Below, piece by piece: positions 1-5,788 of a stretch of DNA of 5,788 bases. The position numbers and the translations under genes were made by a program. Location of the stretch: NCBI GenBank assembly GCA_003343685.1, contig QAKS01000010.1:1-5788 (forward strand). Reading direction: 5' to 3'. The DNA is from Clostridiales bacterium (GTDB lineage: Bacteria > Bacillota > Clostridia > Christensenellales > Christensenellaceae). The notes below the pieces were generated by a model. It was given only the letters and a program-made list of their open reading frames with translations, was not told where the DNA came from and did not search any database. The stretch's first letter is position 1, and each line of letters starts with the position of its first letter.

Positions 1-2718
1 GCCGCCCGCAGGACCCATATCAATAATGTAATCGGCACATTTTATCACGTCCAGATTGTGTTCAATTACCACAATGGTGTTGCCCGCCTCGCCCAGACGG
101 GAGAGAATGTCGATCAGCTTTTTTACGTCTGCCGAATGAAGGCCGGTTGTCGGCTCGTCCAGGATAAACAGTGTGCGTCCGGTCTGACGCTTGGACAGAT
201 GCGTAGCCAGCTTGATGCGCTGCGCTTCGCCGCCCGACAGGGTTGTACTGGGCTGGCCCAGCTTGATGTATCCGAGGCCCGTGTCCAAAAGGATGCGCAG
301 GATCGGCTCGATCTTCGGCATGGTGCGGAAGAACTCATAGGCCTCCTCCACGGTCATGTCCAGCACCTCAAAGATGTTTTTGCCTTTATAGCGCACCTCC
401 AGCGTGTCAAAATTGTAGCGCTTGCCGCCGCAGACCGTGCAGGGAACGTATACGTCCGGCAAAAAGTGCATCTCGATTTTTTTGATACCGTCGCCCTTGC
501 AGCTCTCGCACCGCCCGCCCTTGACGTTAAAGGAAAAACGGCTCTTATCATATCCTTTCACCTTGGCGTCCTTTGTGCGGGCGAAGAGGTCGCGGATATG
601 GTCAAATACGCCTGTATAGGTGGCGGGGTTGCTGCGGGGCGTCCGCCCAATGGGCGACTGGTCGATGTTAATCACCTTGTCAATCTCGGCAAGGCCGGTA
701 ATTTTTTTGTGCTTTCCCGGGCGATCTTTGCTGTCATGAAGGTATTTTGCCGTGGCCTTGTAAAGAATTTCGTTGACGAGGCTGCTCTTGCCGCTGCCGG
801 AGACGCCCGTCACGGCCACGGTAAGCCCCACGGGAAACTTTACATCGATGTTTTTCAGATTGTTTTCCTGCGCGCCCCTGATCTCGATCCAGCGCCCGTC
901 CGGTTTTTTCCGTTCCGCAGGAATCTCGATTTTCTTTCTGCCGGAAAGATAATCGCCTGTGGGCGAGCCTTCCACCGCCATAATCTCCTGGGGCGTGCCT
1001 ACAGCGACAACCTGTCCGCCGTGAGCGCCCGCGCCGGGGCCGATGTCTACAATGCAGTCGGCCTCCAGCATGGTCTCCTCGTCGTGCTCTACCACAAGCA
1101 GGGTGTTGCCCAGATCCCGCAGGTTCTTTAAGGTAGAGAGCAGCTTTGCGTTGTCGCACTGGTGCAGGCCGATGCTCGGCTCGTCCAGAATATAAAGAAC
1201 ACCCACAAGGCCGCTGCCAATCTGAGTGGCGAGGCGAATGCGCTGCGCTTCTCCGCCTGAGAGCGTCCCGGCGGAGCGGGAAAGGGTCAGGTAATCCAGT
1301 CCCACGTCAATGAGAAAGTCCAGCCGCGCCATAAGCTCTTTTAAGACGCGCCCGGCGACCGCCCAGCCTTCTGCGTCAAGCGTCAGGCCGTTCAGGAATT
1401 TTTTAATTCCCGTTACGGGCATGTCGGAGAGCTCGGCAATATTTTTTCCGCCCAGCGTAACGGCGAGGACCTCCGGGCGGTAGCGCCGGCCGCCACAGGC
1501 CTCGCAGGGACTTTCGTACATATAGCGGCGGATTTCCGACTTGACGCTGTCCGAGCCGGTCTCGGCAAACCGCCGCTCCAAATTGGTGATAACGCCTTCA
1601 AACTCCTTCTGGTAGGTGGTTTTCATGTTGTCGCTCTCATAGGACATGTCGATCTTTTCACCTGTGCCATAGAGGACGATCTCCTGATATTTCCGTGGGA
1701 GCTCCTCCCAAGGCGTGTCCATGGAGAAGCCGTAGTGGTCTGCAACGGCGCGGATGCGCTGTGCATTCCACTTGTCCCAAGCGGACAGGTTCCAGCCGGA
1801 CACCTTGATGGCGCCGTCGGAGAGGGATTTTGACGGATCTGCCACAACAAGGCTCTCGTCTACACGCAGGATAGAGCCCAGACCCATGCACGCGGGGCAG
1901 GCGCCGAAGGGACTGTTAAAAGAGAACATGCGCGGGGACAGCTCCTCGATGGAAATGCCGCAGTCGGCGCAGGTATAGTTTTCGTTCATGGTGCGGGTTT
2001 CGCCGGTGTCGGCATTGTCAATAATCACGATGCCGCCGGACAGCTTCAGCGCCTCCTCGATGGACTCGGCAAGTCGGGAGCGGTCTTTTACCTTGATTCT
2101 GTCTACCACGACTTCAATGGTGTGTTTTATGTTTTTTTCGAGGGCGACGTCGTCCTCCTCCAGCATATACCGGAGGCCGTCGATGCGGGCACGGACGTAG
2201 CCCTTTTTCCGAAGGCTCTCCAAAAGCTTTGTATGCTGGCCCTTTTTGCCGCGGATTACCGGCGCCAGAACACTGATGCGCTGGTCTTCCATATGCGTCG
2301 TTACGCCCTCTACCATCTGGTCTACGGACTGACGCTCAATGGGCTTGCCGCACTTGGGGCAGTGGGGCAGACCCGCCCGGGCATAGAGAATTCTCAAATA
2401 ATCGTGAATCTCCGTCACCGTGCCCACCGTAGAGCGTGGGTTTCGGCTTGTGGTTTTCTGGTCGATTGCGATGGCGGGGGAGAGGCCTTCGATGCTGTCT
2501 ACATCGGGCTTTTCCATCTGGCCCAAAAATTGCCGCGCATAGGACGACAGGCTCTCCACATAGCGCCGCTGGCCCTCAGCATAAATGGTGTCGAAGGCAA
2601 GGCTGCTTTTGCCGCTCCCCGAAAGGCCGGTCAATACGACCAGTTTGTCCCGGGGAATCTTCAGGTTTACATTTTTCAGGTTATGTTCGCGCGCACCGCG
2701 CACTGTTATATATTCCAT
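1..2718 (-). CDS. uvrA: UvrA, excinuclease ABC subunit A (3' end outside window)
   Basis: UvrA is the damage-recognition ATPase of nucleotide excision repair. As a dimer it scans DNA, hands lesions to UvrB and leaves before UvrC cuts. The protein starts [14 protein letters not shown], and 906 codons are visible. They show both ABC modules: Walker A GLSGSGKS (31-38) and GVSGSGKS (638-645), signatures [12 protein letters not shown] (486-497) and [12 protein letters not shown] (827-838), and Walker B ILDEP with Asp512/Glu513 and Asp854/Glu855. Zinc-binding cysteine sets are C250/C253/C274/C277 and C737/C740/C760/C763, with further CxxC pairs at 120/123 and 405/408. The frame has no stops and ends in DMGPAGG at the window edge; family members are usually about 940-950 residues, so roughly 35-45 residues are missing. 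The ATG at 2718 is chosen because AAAGGA (2730-2725) sits 6 nt upstream and the family N-terminus follows directly. It is transcribed away from the fatty-acid cluster. Nothing looks degraded. Confidence 0.98.
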   Translation of the reverse strand, partial: MEYITVRGAREHNLKNVNLKIPRDKLVVLTGLSGSGKSSLAFDTIYAEGQRRYVESLSSYARQFLGQMEKPDVDSIEGLSPAIAIDQKTTSRNPRSTVGTVTEIHDYLRILYARAGLPHCPKCGKPIERQSVDQMVEGVTTHMEDQRISVLAPVIRGKKGQHTKLLESLRKKGYVRARIDGLRYMLEEDDVALEKNIKHTIEVVVDRIKVKDRSRLAESIEEALKLSGGIVIIDNADTGETRTMNENYTCADCGISIEELSPRMFSFNSPFGACPACMGLGSILRVDESLVVADPSKSLSDGAIKVSGWNLSAWDKWNAQRIRAVADHYGFSMDTPWEELPRKYQEIVLYGTGEKIDMSYESDNMKTTYQKEFEGVITNLERRFAETGSDSVKSEIRRYMYESPCEACGGRRYRPEVLAVTLGGKNIAELSDMPVTGIKKFLNGLTLDAEGWAVAGRVLKELMARLDFLIDVGLDYLTLSRSAGTLSGGEAQRIRLATQIGSGLVGVLYILDEPSIGLHQCDNAKLLSTLKNLRDLGNTLLVVEHDEETMLEADCIVDIGPGAGAHGGQVVAVGTPQEIMAVEGSPTGDYLSGRKKIEIPAERKKPDGRWIEIRGAQENNLKNIDVKFPVGLTVAVTGVSGSGKSSLVNEILYKATAKYLHDSKDRPGKHKKITGLAEIDKVINIDQSPIGRTPRSNPATYTGVFDHIRDLFARTKDAKVKGYDKSRFSFNVKGGRCESCKGDGIKKIEMHFLPDVYVPCTVCGGKRYNFDTLEVRYKGKNIFEVLDMTVEEAYEFFRTMPKIEPILRILLDTGLGYIKLGQPSTTLSGGEAQRIKLATHLSKRQTGRTLFILDEPTTGLHSADVKKLIDILSRLGEAGNTIVVIEHNLDVIKCADYIIDMGPAGG

Positions 2719-2808
2719 CTTTCGTCCTTTCTTACTGTATTTATATACCCCGGACATGGCGTTCTCAAACTGTCAAATTTTTGGCGCCGCCGGAATTTGC
2801 ACGCTGCT

Positions 2809-2837
2809 ATTATACCATACTGTAAAAAAAGCGTCAG
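2809..2837 (-). promoter_or_regulatory. Probable uvrA promoter (extended -10)
   Basis: On the minus strand a perfect TATAAT (2814-2809) is preceded by TGG (2817-2815), giving an extended -10 element TGnTATAAT. A weaker -35, CTGACG (2837-2832), lies 17 bp upstream. Transcription would start near 2802, leaving a leader of about 80-85 nt before the uvrA ATG at 2718. I saw no GAAC-N4-GTTC style LexA box around it, so SOS control is not supported by this sequence. Confidence 0.7.
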
Positions 2838-2927
2838 GTATATCCGGCCCGGACTTGTTTGAAAAGGAACAGACGAAGGCTTTTTGACAGACCGGAGTCG
2901 GCTTACAAAACCAAGCGCTTTATGCTA

Positions 2928-2956
2928 TTGACATGAAAAGGAAAGAGAGATATACT
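2928..2956 (+). promoter_or_regulatory. Promoter of the fatty-acid synthesis cluster (P1)
   Basis: A perfect -35 TTGACA (2928-2933), a 17-bp spacer and a -10 TATACT (2951-2956) form a strong vegetative promoter. Initiation near 2963 leaves only about 30 nt before the regulator's ATG at 2994. The tandem operator-like boxes begin on the last base of the -10 and cover the start site, a position suited to repression. Confidence 0.82.
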
Positions 2957-2984
2957 TTGATAGGCAAAATATTTGACAGGCAAA
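2956..2984 (+). promoter_or_regulatory. Tandem FabT-like operator boxes
   Basis: Two 13-bp copies, TTTGATAGGCAAA (2956-2968) and TTTGACAGGCAAA (2972-2984), differ at one base and repeat at 16 bp. Each has inverted TTTG/CAAA ends, and the junction CAAAATATTTG (2965-2975) is itself an inverted repeat, so either phase could be the bound unit. FabT operators are known to be TTTGA/TCAAA-type palindromes; that similarity is from memory, and binding here is inference. The second box runs into the AAAGGA ribosome binding site (2982-2987). Confidence 0.62.
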
Positions 2985-2993
2985 GGAATTGAC

Positions 2994-3464
2994 ATGGCTC
3001 TGGAACGAAAAGAGATAGAAGAACTTAACGACCTGTTCGTGAGCATCTACGAGGTCATAGCGAAGTCTGAGAACGAGTCCATACAGAACGGGCCTTTTCC
3101 CGATCTTTCTGTTGCTGAGATTCATACGCTGGCAGCCATTGGGCGCAACGGGAAGCCGTCTATGGGCGACGTTGCCGAAAGGCTCTCGGTCACGATGGGT
3201 ACACTCTCCGTATCGGTCAAGAAGCTGCAGGCGCGGGGATACGTCCAAAGGGAGAACGACGAAAACGACAGGCGGCTTGTTCTTGTGAGCCTGACGGACA
3301 AGGGGAAAAAGGCGGAAAGGCTCCATAAGTATTTTCACGACGTGATGATCAAGCGCGTTACGGCAGACATGCAGGACGGAGAGATTGAGTCGCTCAAAAA
3401 AGCGCTTTCCATTTTAAAGCGATATTTCTACCAGTATTTAAACGGAGACAGGGAAGAAGGCTGA
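2994..3464 (+). CDS. fabT: MarR-family transcriptional repressor, FabT-like
   Basis: A 156-residue winged helix-turn-helix protein of MarR size and layout. An N-terminal dimerisation helix (about 1-30) is followed by the DNA-binding core: helix SMGDVAERLSV (56-66), recognition helix TMGTLSVSVKKLQARGYV (67-84) and a wing with ENDENDRRLVLVSLTDKG (88-105). C-terminal helices (107-150) complete the dimer interface. FabT proteins in streptococci and relatives sit first in the fab cluster and repress it with acyl-ACP as corepressor; that role is inferred here from position and from the operator-like boxes. The ATG at 2994 is preferred over the in-frame TTG at 2973 because AAAGGA (2982-2987) lies 6 nt before it and the TTG falls inside an operator box. 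The stop is 2 nt before fabH, implying one transcript and likely autoregulation. MarR assignment is secure; the FabT identity is context-based. Confidence 0.85.
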   Translation: MALERKEIEELNDLFVSIYEVIAKSENESIQNGPFPDLSVAEIHTLAAIGRNGKPSMGDVAERLSVTMGTLSVSVKKLQARGYVQRENDENDRRLVLVSLTDKGKKAERLHKYFHDVMIKRVTADMQDGEIESLKKALSILKRYFYQYLNGDREEG

Positions 3465-3466
3465 AT

Positions 3467-4396
3467 ATGAAAATTCTGGGCACCGGCAGCTATTTGCCGG
3501 AAACAGTATACGACAATGCGTATATGGAGAGCATAGTAGACACGTCCGACCAGTGGATTGTGGAACGCACGGGAATCCGGGAGCGGCACATATTGAAAAA
3601 TGAACGCTCAAGCCATATGGCGGCAGAGGCGGCGATGCGGGCGATGAAGGCGGCGGGGATTCGGAGCGGCGATGTGGGCGCTGTGATCTGCGCGACATTT
3701 ACGCCGGACGAGCTTGTGCCGTCTATGGCCTGCTGTGTCGTGGAGAAGCTGGGGATTGTATGCCCCGCCTTTGACGTGAACGCGGCCTGCACCGGCTTTA
3801 TCTATGCGCTGAAGGCGGCGTCGGCCTTTTTGGGCGGCGGCAAGTGTGTTCTGGTTATAGGGGCGGAGACGCTCTCCAAGGTGGTGAACTATGCGGACAG
3901 GAGCACATGTGTTCTGTTTGGCGACGGCGCCGGTGCGGTCGTGCTGGGCGAGGGAGACGGCGTGGAATATATTGACGTAAATGCCTACGGAGATCCGGAG
4001 CGGGTTCTGAAGGTGGGCAACATCGACTATACGGATCCGAAGGCGGAAAGGTATGTCCGTATGAGTGGACAGGAAGTGTTCAAATTCGCCACAAGAGAGT
4101 TCGGAAAGCTGGCGAAAAGAGCGCTGGAGGCGACGGGGCTTTCCACCGGGGATATTGACGTGGTCGTGCCCCATCAGGCCAATCTGCGGATTATCGAATA
4201 TGCGGAAAAAAAGCTGAAAATACCGCGGGAGAAATTTTTTGTAAATATAGAAAAAACAGGGAATACCTCTGCGGCCAGCATCGCCATTGCTTTTGACGAG
4301 GCGGTGCGCAGCGGACGCCTCGAAAAAGGACGGCGCGCCATGCTGCTGGGATTTGGCGGGGGTTTGACATCGGGAGTGGCGCTGATCCGGATGTAG
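3467..4396 (+). CDS. fabH: FabH, beta-ketoacyl-ACP synthase III
   Basis: FabH starts each fatty acid by condensing an acyl-CoA primer (acetyl-CoA or a branched short acyl-CoA) with malonyl-ACP in the cytoplasm. The 309-residue protein opens MKILGTGSYLPE and has the full thiolase-fold catalytic triad: Cys108 in NAACTGF, His236 in VPHQAN and Asn266 in KTGNTSAA. The substrate-tunnel segment SDQWIVERTGI (27-37) and the C-terminal glycine-rich GFGGGLTSG (295-303) are also typical. Length is normal to slightly short for the family. A moderate ribosome binding site, AGAAGG (3455-3460), ends 6 nt before the ATG, inside the end of the upstream regulator gene, so translation may be coupled. The VPHQAN and GNTS motifs separate it from FabF/FabB. 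Primer preference cannot be read from the sequence. Confidence 0.97.
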   Translation: MKILGTGSYLPETVYDNAYMESIVDTSDQWIVERTGIRERHILKNERSSHMAAEAAMRAMKAAGIRSGDVGAVICATFTPDELVPSMACCVVEKLGIVCPAFDVNAACTGFIYALKAASAFLGGGKCVLVIGAETLSKVVNYADRSTCVLFGDGAGAVVLGEGDGVEYIDVNAYGDPERVLKVGNIDYTDPKAERYVRMSGQEVFKFATREFGKLAKRALEATGLSTGDIDVVVPHQANLRIIEYAEKKLKIPREKFFVNIEKTGNTSAASIAIAFDEAVRSGRLEKGRRAMLLGFGGGLTSGVALIRM

Positions 4397-4400
4397 AATC

Positions 4401-4415
4401 GGCAAATATTTGACA
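4401..4415 (+). promoter_or_regulatory. FabT-like operator overlapping the acpP promoter
   Basis: GGCAAATATTTGACA matches GGCAAAATATTTGACA at 2963-2978 except for one missing A. It contains the inverted repeat CAAATATTTG (4403-4412), and its last six bases are the -35 of the acpP promoter. Both copies lie immediately upstream of FAS-II genes, which makes a shared regulator site the simplest reading; binding by the neighbouring MarR protein is inferred. Confidence 0.5.
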
Positions 4416-4438
4416 ACGAGCGTCTTTGTATATATTAT
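4410..4438 (+). promoter_or_regulatory. Internal promoter for acpP (P2)
   Basis: A perfect -35 TTGACA (4410-4415), a 17-bp spacer and a -10 TATTAT (4433-4438) lie in the 100-bp gap between fabH and acpP. Transcription would begin near 4445, giving a leader of about 52 nt. It would allow acyl carrier protein, needed in large amounts, to be made independently of the regulator and fabH. Confidence 0.75.
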
Positions 4439-4456
4439 ATGGTAGTAATAGTATAA

Positions 4457-4472
4457 AAGCAGGTGGCTGCTT
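4457..4472 (+). other. Small hairpin in the acpP leader
   Basis: AAGCAG (4457-4462) and CTGCTT (4467-4472) can pair as a 6-bp stem around the loop GTGG. It would lie near the 5' end of an mRNA started at the internal promoter, 8 nt before the AGGAGG ribosome binding site. A role in mRNA stability or translation is possible, but a stem this short can arise by chance. Confidence 0.3.
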
Positions 4473-4496
4473 AAATATCAAGGAGGACTAATCAAA

Positions 4497-4715
4497 ATGG
4501 AGTTGGAGAAAATTAAGGAAATTATTGCTGAAAAAATGGACATCGATGCGTCTGAAATAGACGAAGAGACGACGTTTGCCAGCCTGAAGGTCGACAGCCT
4601 CGATATGGTCGAGATTGTCATGGATATTGAGGATGCTTTTGATATTTCTATCGAAACGGGCGGAGACCTGAAGACGGTAGGCGATCTGGTGAAGTATATT
4701 CAGGACAACAAATAA
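4497..4715 (+). CDS. acpP: Acyl carrier protein
   Basis: A small, very acidic 72-residue helical protein that carries fatty-acyl intermediates as thioesters on a 4'-phosphopantetheine arm. The attachment serine is Ser34 in VDSLDMVEIVMDIEDAF, the canonical DSL motif at the start of helix II. Helix I (MELEKIKEIIAEKMDI), the loop with EIDEETTF and the last helix TVGDLVKYIQ are all recognisable, and length is normal. Translation starts behind a full-strength AGGAGG (4481-4486), spaced 10 nt from the ATG, in keeping with its usually high abundance. It has its own promoter upstream and a strong hairpin after the stop. Its place between fabH and fabK marks it as the fatty-acid synthesis ACP rather than a polyketide or peptide-synthesis carrier. 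Confidence 0.97.
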   Translation: MELEKIKEIIAEKMDIDASEIDEETTFASLKVDSLDMVEIVMDIEDAFDISIETGGDLKTVGDLVKYIQDNK

Positions 4716-4734
4716 CGTTTTTTTCGACATTCCG

Positions 4735-4761
4735 ACAGCCGCCGCAAAGAGCGGCGGCTGT
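4735..4761 (+). other. Perfect 11-bp hairpin between acpP and fabK, no U-tract
   Basis: ACAGCCGCCGC (4735-4745) pairs completely with GCGGCGGCTGT (4751-4761) around the loop AAAGA. The following bases ATACTACC are not U-rich, so it is not a classical intrinsic terminator in the plus direction. A run of seven T lies before it (4718-4724), not after. It starts 20 nt after the acpP stop and may protect the acpP 3' end, or cause partial termination or processing. Confidence 0.75.
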
Positions 4762-4797
4762 ATACTACCAGACCGGCCTTTGGAAAGAGGGAGAACT

Positions 4798-5730
4798 ATG
4801 ACCGAAACGAGAATAACGAAACTCCTCGGAGTGGAATACCCCGTTTTGCAGGGGGGTATGGCGTGGATAGCGGACGCAGAACTGGCGGCCGCCGTATCGA
4901 ACGGCGGGGGCGTAGGGCTGATTGCGGCGGGAAACGCGCCGGCAGACTATGTGGAAGAACAGATTAAGAAGGCAAAGACGCTGACGGATAAGCCCTTCGG
5001 CGTGAATATAATGCTTCTCTCGCCCTTTGCGGCGGAGGTGTGCGAACTGGTGGCCCGCGAGAAGGTGGCGGTCGTCACAACGGGCGCGGGGAATCCTGCC
5101 GCCCATATATCCATGTGGAAGGATGCGGGTATTACGGTGATTCCGGTCGTACCCAGCTGTGCGTTGGCAAAGCGCATGGAGCGCTACGGCGCAGACGCAG
5201 TGGTCGCAGAGGGCATGGAGAGCGGCGGACACATCGGCGAGCTGACGACGATGGCGCTGGTGCCTCAGGTGACGGACAGCGTAGGAATTCCCGTCATTGC
5301 GGCCGGAGGAATTGCAGACGGGCGCGGCATGGCGGCGGCATTTATGCTGGGCGCCGAGGGCGTTCAGATCGGTACGCGGTTCCTGGTTGCGCGGGAGTGC
5401 AACGTGCATCAGAACTATAAGGATATGGTGTTGAAGGCGAAAGACACCGACACCATAGCGACAGGCAGGATAACAGGCCATCCCGTGCGCGTGCTGAAAA
5501 ACAAGCTGGCGCGGAGGATGAAGGAAATAGATTTGGGCGGAGGCACTGCCGAGGAACTGGAAAAGCTCGGTGCGGGCGCCTTGAAAGCGGCGGCGGTGGA
5601 TGGAGACTGCTCGGGCGGCTCGGTGATGGCAGGACAGATTGCCGGGCTGGTGAAGGAGGAGCAGACCGCCGCTGAAATTATCCGCGAAATCTGCGGCGGC
5701 GCGGAACGGCTGCTCGGCGGGAAGGCATAA
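4798..5730 (+). CDS. fabK: FabK, enoyl-ACP reductase II (FMN-dependent)
   Basis: FabK reduces trans-2-enoyl-ACP to acyl-ACP, the last step of each elongation cycle, using FMN and NAD(P)H. It is unrelated to FabI and belongs to the nitronate monooxygenase-like TIM-barrel flavoproteins. The 310-residue protein shows the N-terminal YPVLQGGMAWIADAELAAAVS, the FMN-phosphate region IPVIAAGGIADGRGM (164-178) with GAEGVQIGTRFL (185-196), and the family histidine His145 in EGMESGGHIGE. Length fits the FabK family (about 310-325). The ATG at 4798 is preferred over an in-frame TTG at 4780 because AGAGG (4786-4790) lies 7 nt before it and MTETRITKLLGVEYP aligns with the usual family start. Nitronate monooxygenase is the main alternative, but the fabH-acpP context supports FabK. 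FabK enzymes are known to resist triclosan. No convincing separate promoter is seen, so it is probably read from the acpP or upstream promoter. Confidence 0.95.
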   Translation: MTETRITKLLGVEYPVLQGGMAWIADAELAAAVSNGGGVGLIAAGNAPADYVEEQIKKAKTLTDKPFGVNIMLLSPFAAEVCELVAREKVAVVTTGAGNPAAHISMWKDAGITVIPVVPSCALAKRMERYGADAVVAEGMESGGHIGELTTMALVPQVTDSVGIPVIAAGGIADGRGMAAAFMLGAEGVQIGTRFLVARECNVHQNYKDMVLKAKDTDTIATGRITGHPVRVLKNKLARRMKEIDLGGGTAEELEKLGAGALKAAAVDGDCSGGSVMAGQIAGLVKEEQTAAEIIREICGGAERLLGGKA

Positions 5731-5788
5731 TGGGATTTCCCGGGCAATCCTGCATGATTGCGATGGCCGGATTTCAGCTCCGGGAAGC
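5730..5788 (+). CDS. Start of an unidentified open frame, possibly fabD (partial)
   Basis: An ATG at 5730 overlaps the fabK stop as TAATG, and the frame stays open to the window edge: 19 codons, MGFPGQSCMIAMAGFQLRE. The overlap suggests translational coupling, and in many Bacillota fabD (malonyl-CoA:ACP transacylase) follows fabK. FPGQ recalls the FabD N-terminus (FPGQGxQ), but the residues after it do not continue that motif, so I do not assign it. In-frame ATGs at 5754 and 5763 are other possible starts, or the stretch may be a structured spacer with the real gene beginning outside the window. Confidence 0.3.
   Translation, partial: MGFPGQSCMIAMAGFQLRE

Noticed and set aside
58..1131. Long plus-strand open frame of about 357 codons
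   Set aside because: It lies wholly antisense to the conserved second half of uvrA, has no ribosome binding site and its translation resembles no protein family; it is a by-product of GC-rich codon use.
2719..2850. LexA/SOS box for uvrA
   Set aside because: I found no GAAC-N4-GTTC type palindrome near the uvrA promoter; the GTTCTCAAAC at 2761 lacks the matching half.
2122..2862. Plus-strand open frame running out of uvrA into the intergenic region
   Set aside because: Most of it is antisense to the UvrA N-terminus including the first Walker A motif, and it continues through the uvrA promoter; no start signal or recognisable protein.
2884..2909. TTGACA at 2884-2889 as a second cluster promoter
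   Set aside because: No acceptable -10 occurs at 16-18 bp; the closest AT-rich hexamer, TACAAA at 2904, is only 14 bp away.
3608..4405. Minus-strand open frame of about 265 codons
   Set aside because: Antisense to fabH over nearly its full length; fabH has all catalytic residues in frame and a ribosome binding site, and this frame has neither motifs nor a start signal.
4718..4761. Intrinsic terminator for the acpP transcript
   Set aside because: The T-run (4718-4724) precedes the hairpin instead of following it, and the 3' flank is ATACTACC; it was kept only as a hairpin of unknown role.
4761..4766. TATACT as the -10 of a fabK-specific promoter
   Set aside because: There is no TTGACA-like hexamer 16-18 bp upstream (the position holds GCCGCC inside the hairpin) and the extended -10 spacing is wrong.
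4765..5481. Minus-strand open frame of about 238 codons
   Set aside because: Antisense shadow of fabK with a composition typical of such shadows; no promoter or ribosome binding site seen.

Overview
The window reads as ordinary chromosome from a moderately GC-rich member of the Bacillota, most likely class Clostridia. The basis is the gene order MarR regulator - fabH - acpP - fabK, the use of FabK as enoyl-ACP reductase, strong AGGAGG-type ribosome binding sites and near-consensus vegetative (sigma-A type) promoters. No mobile element, CRISPR array, tRNA or rRNA was seen.

Layout. Positions 1-2718 hold the minus-strand gene for UvrA, the DNA-damage sensor of nucleotide excision repair. Its start is at 2718 and its last few dozen residues run off the left edge. 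A divergent intergenic region (2719-2993) carries a minus-strand extended -10 promoter for uvrA and a TTGACA/TATACT plus-strand promoter. From 2994 the plus strand carries a type II fatty-acid synthesis (FAS-II) cluster: a FabT-like MarR repressor (2994-3464), fabH (3467-4396), acpP (4497-4715) and fabK (4798-5730). A further open frame starts at 5730, overlapping the fabK stop by one base, and leaves the window; I could not identify it, although fabD would be expected there by synteny.

How the genes work together. FabH condenses acetyl-CoA (or a branched acyl-CoA) with malonyl-ACP to start a chain. AcpP carries every intermediate. FabK carries out the last reduction of each elongation round. 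The MarR protein probably senses the acyl-ACP pool and represses the cluster.

The most interesting signal is regulatory. Two tandem TTTGAYAGGCAAA boxes lie between the -10 of the first promoter and the regulator's start codon. An almost identical 15-base sequence, GGCAAATATTTGACA, overlaps the -35 of a second strong promoter in front of acpP. This suggests one repressor acting at two points, with acpP-fabK separable from regulator-fabH. A perfect 11-bp hairpin without a U-tract sits between acpP and fabK and may set acpP mRNA levels apart from fabK. None of this amounts to a new system; it is a recognisable FabT-type circuit with local details worth testing.
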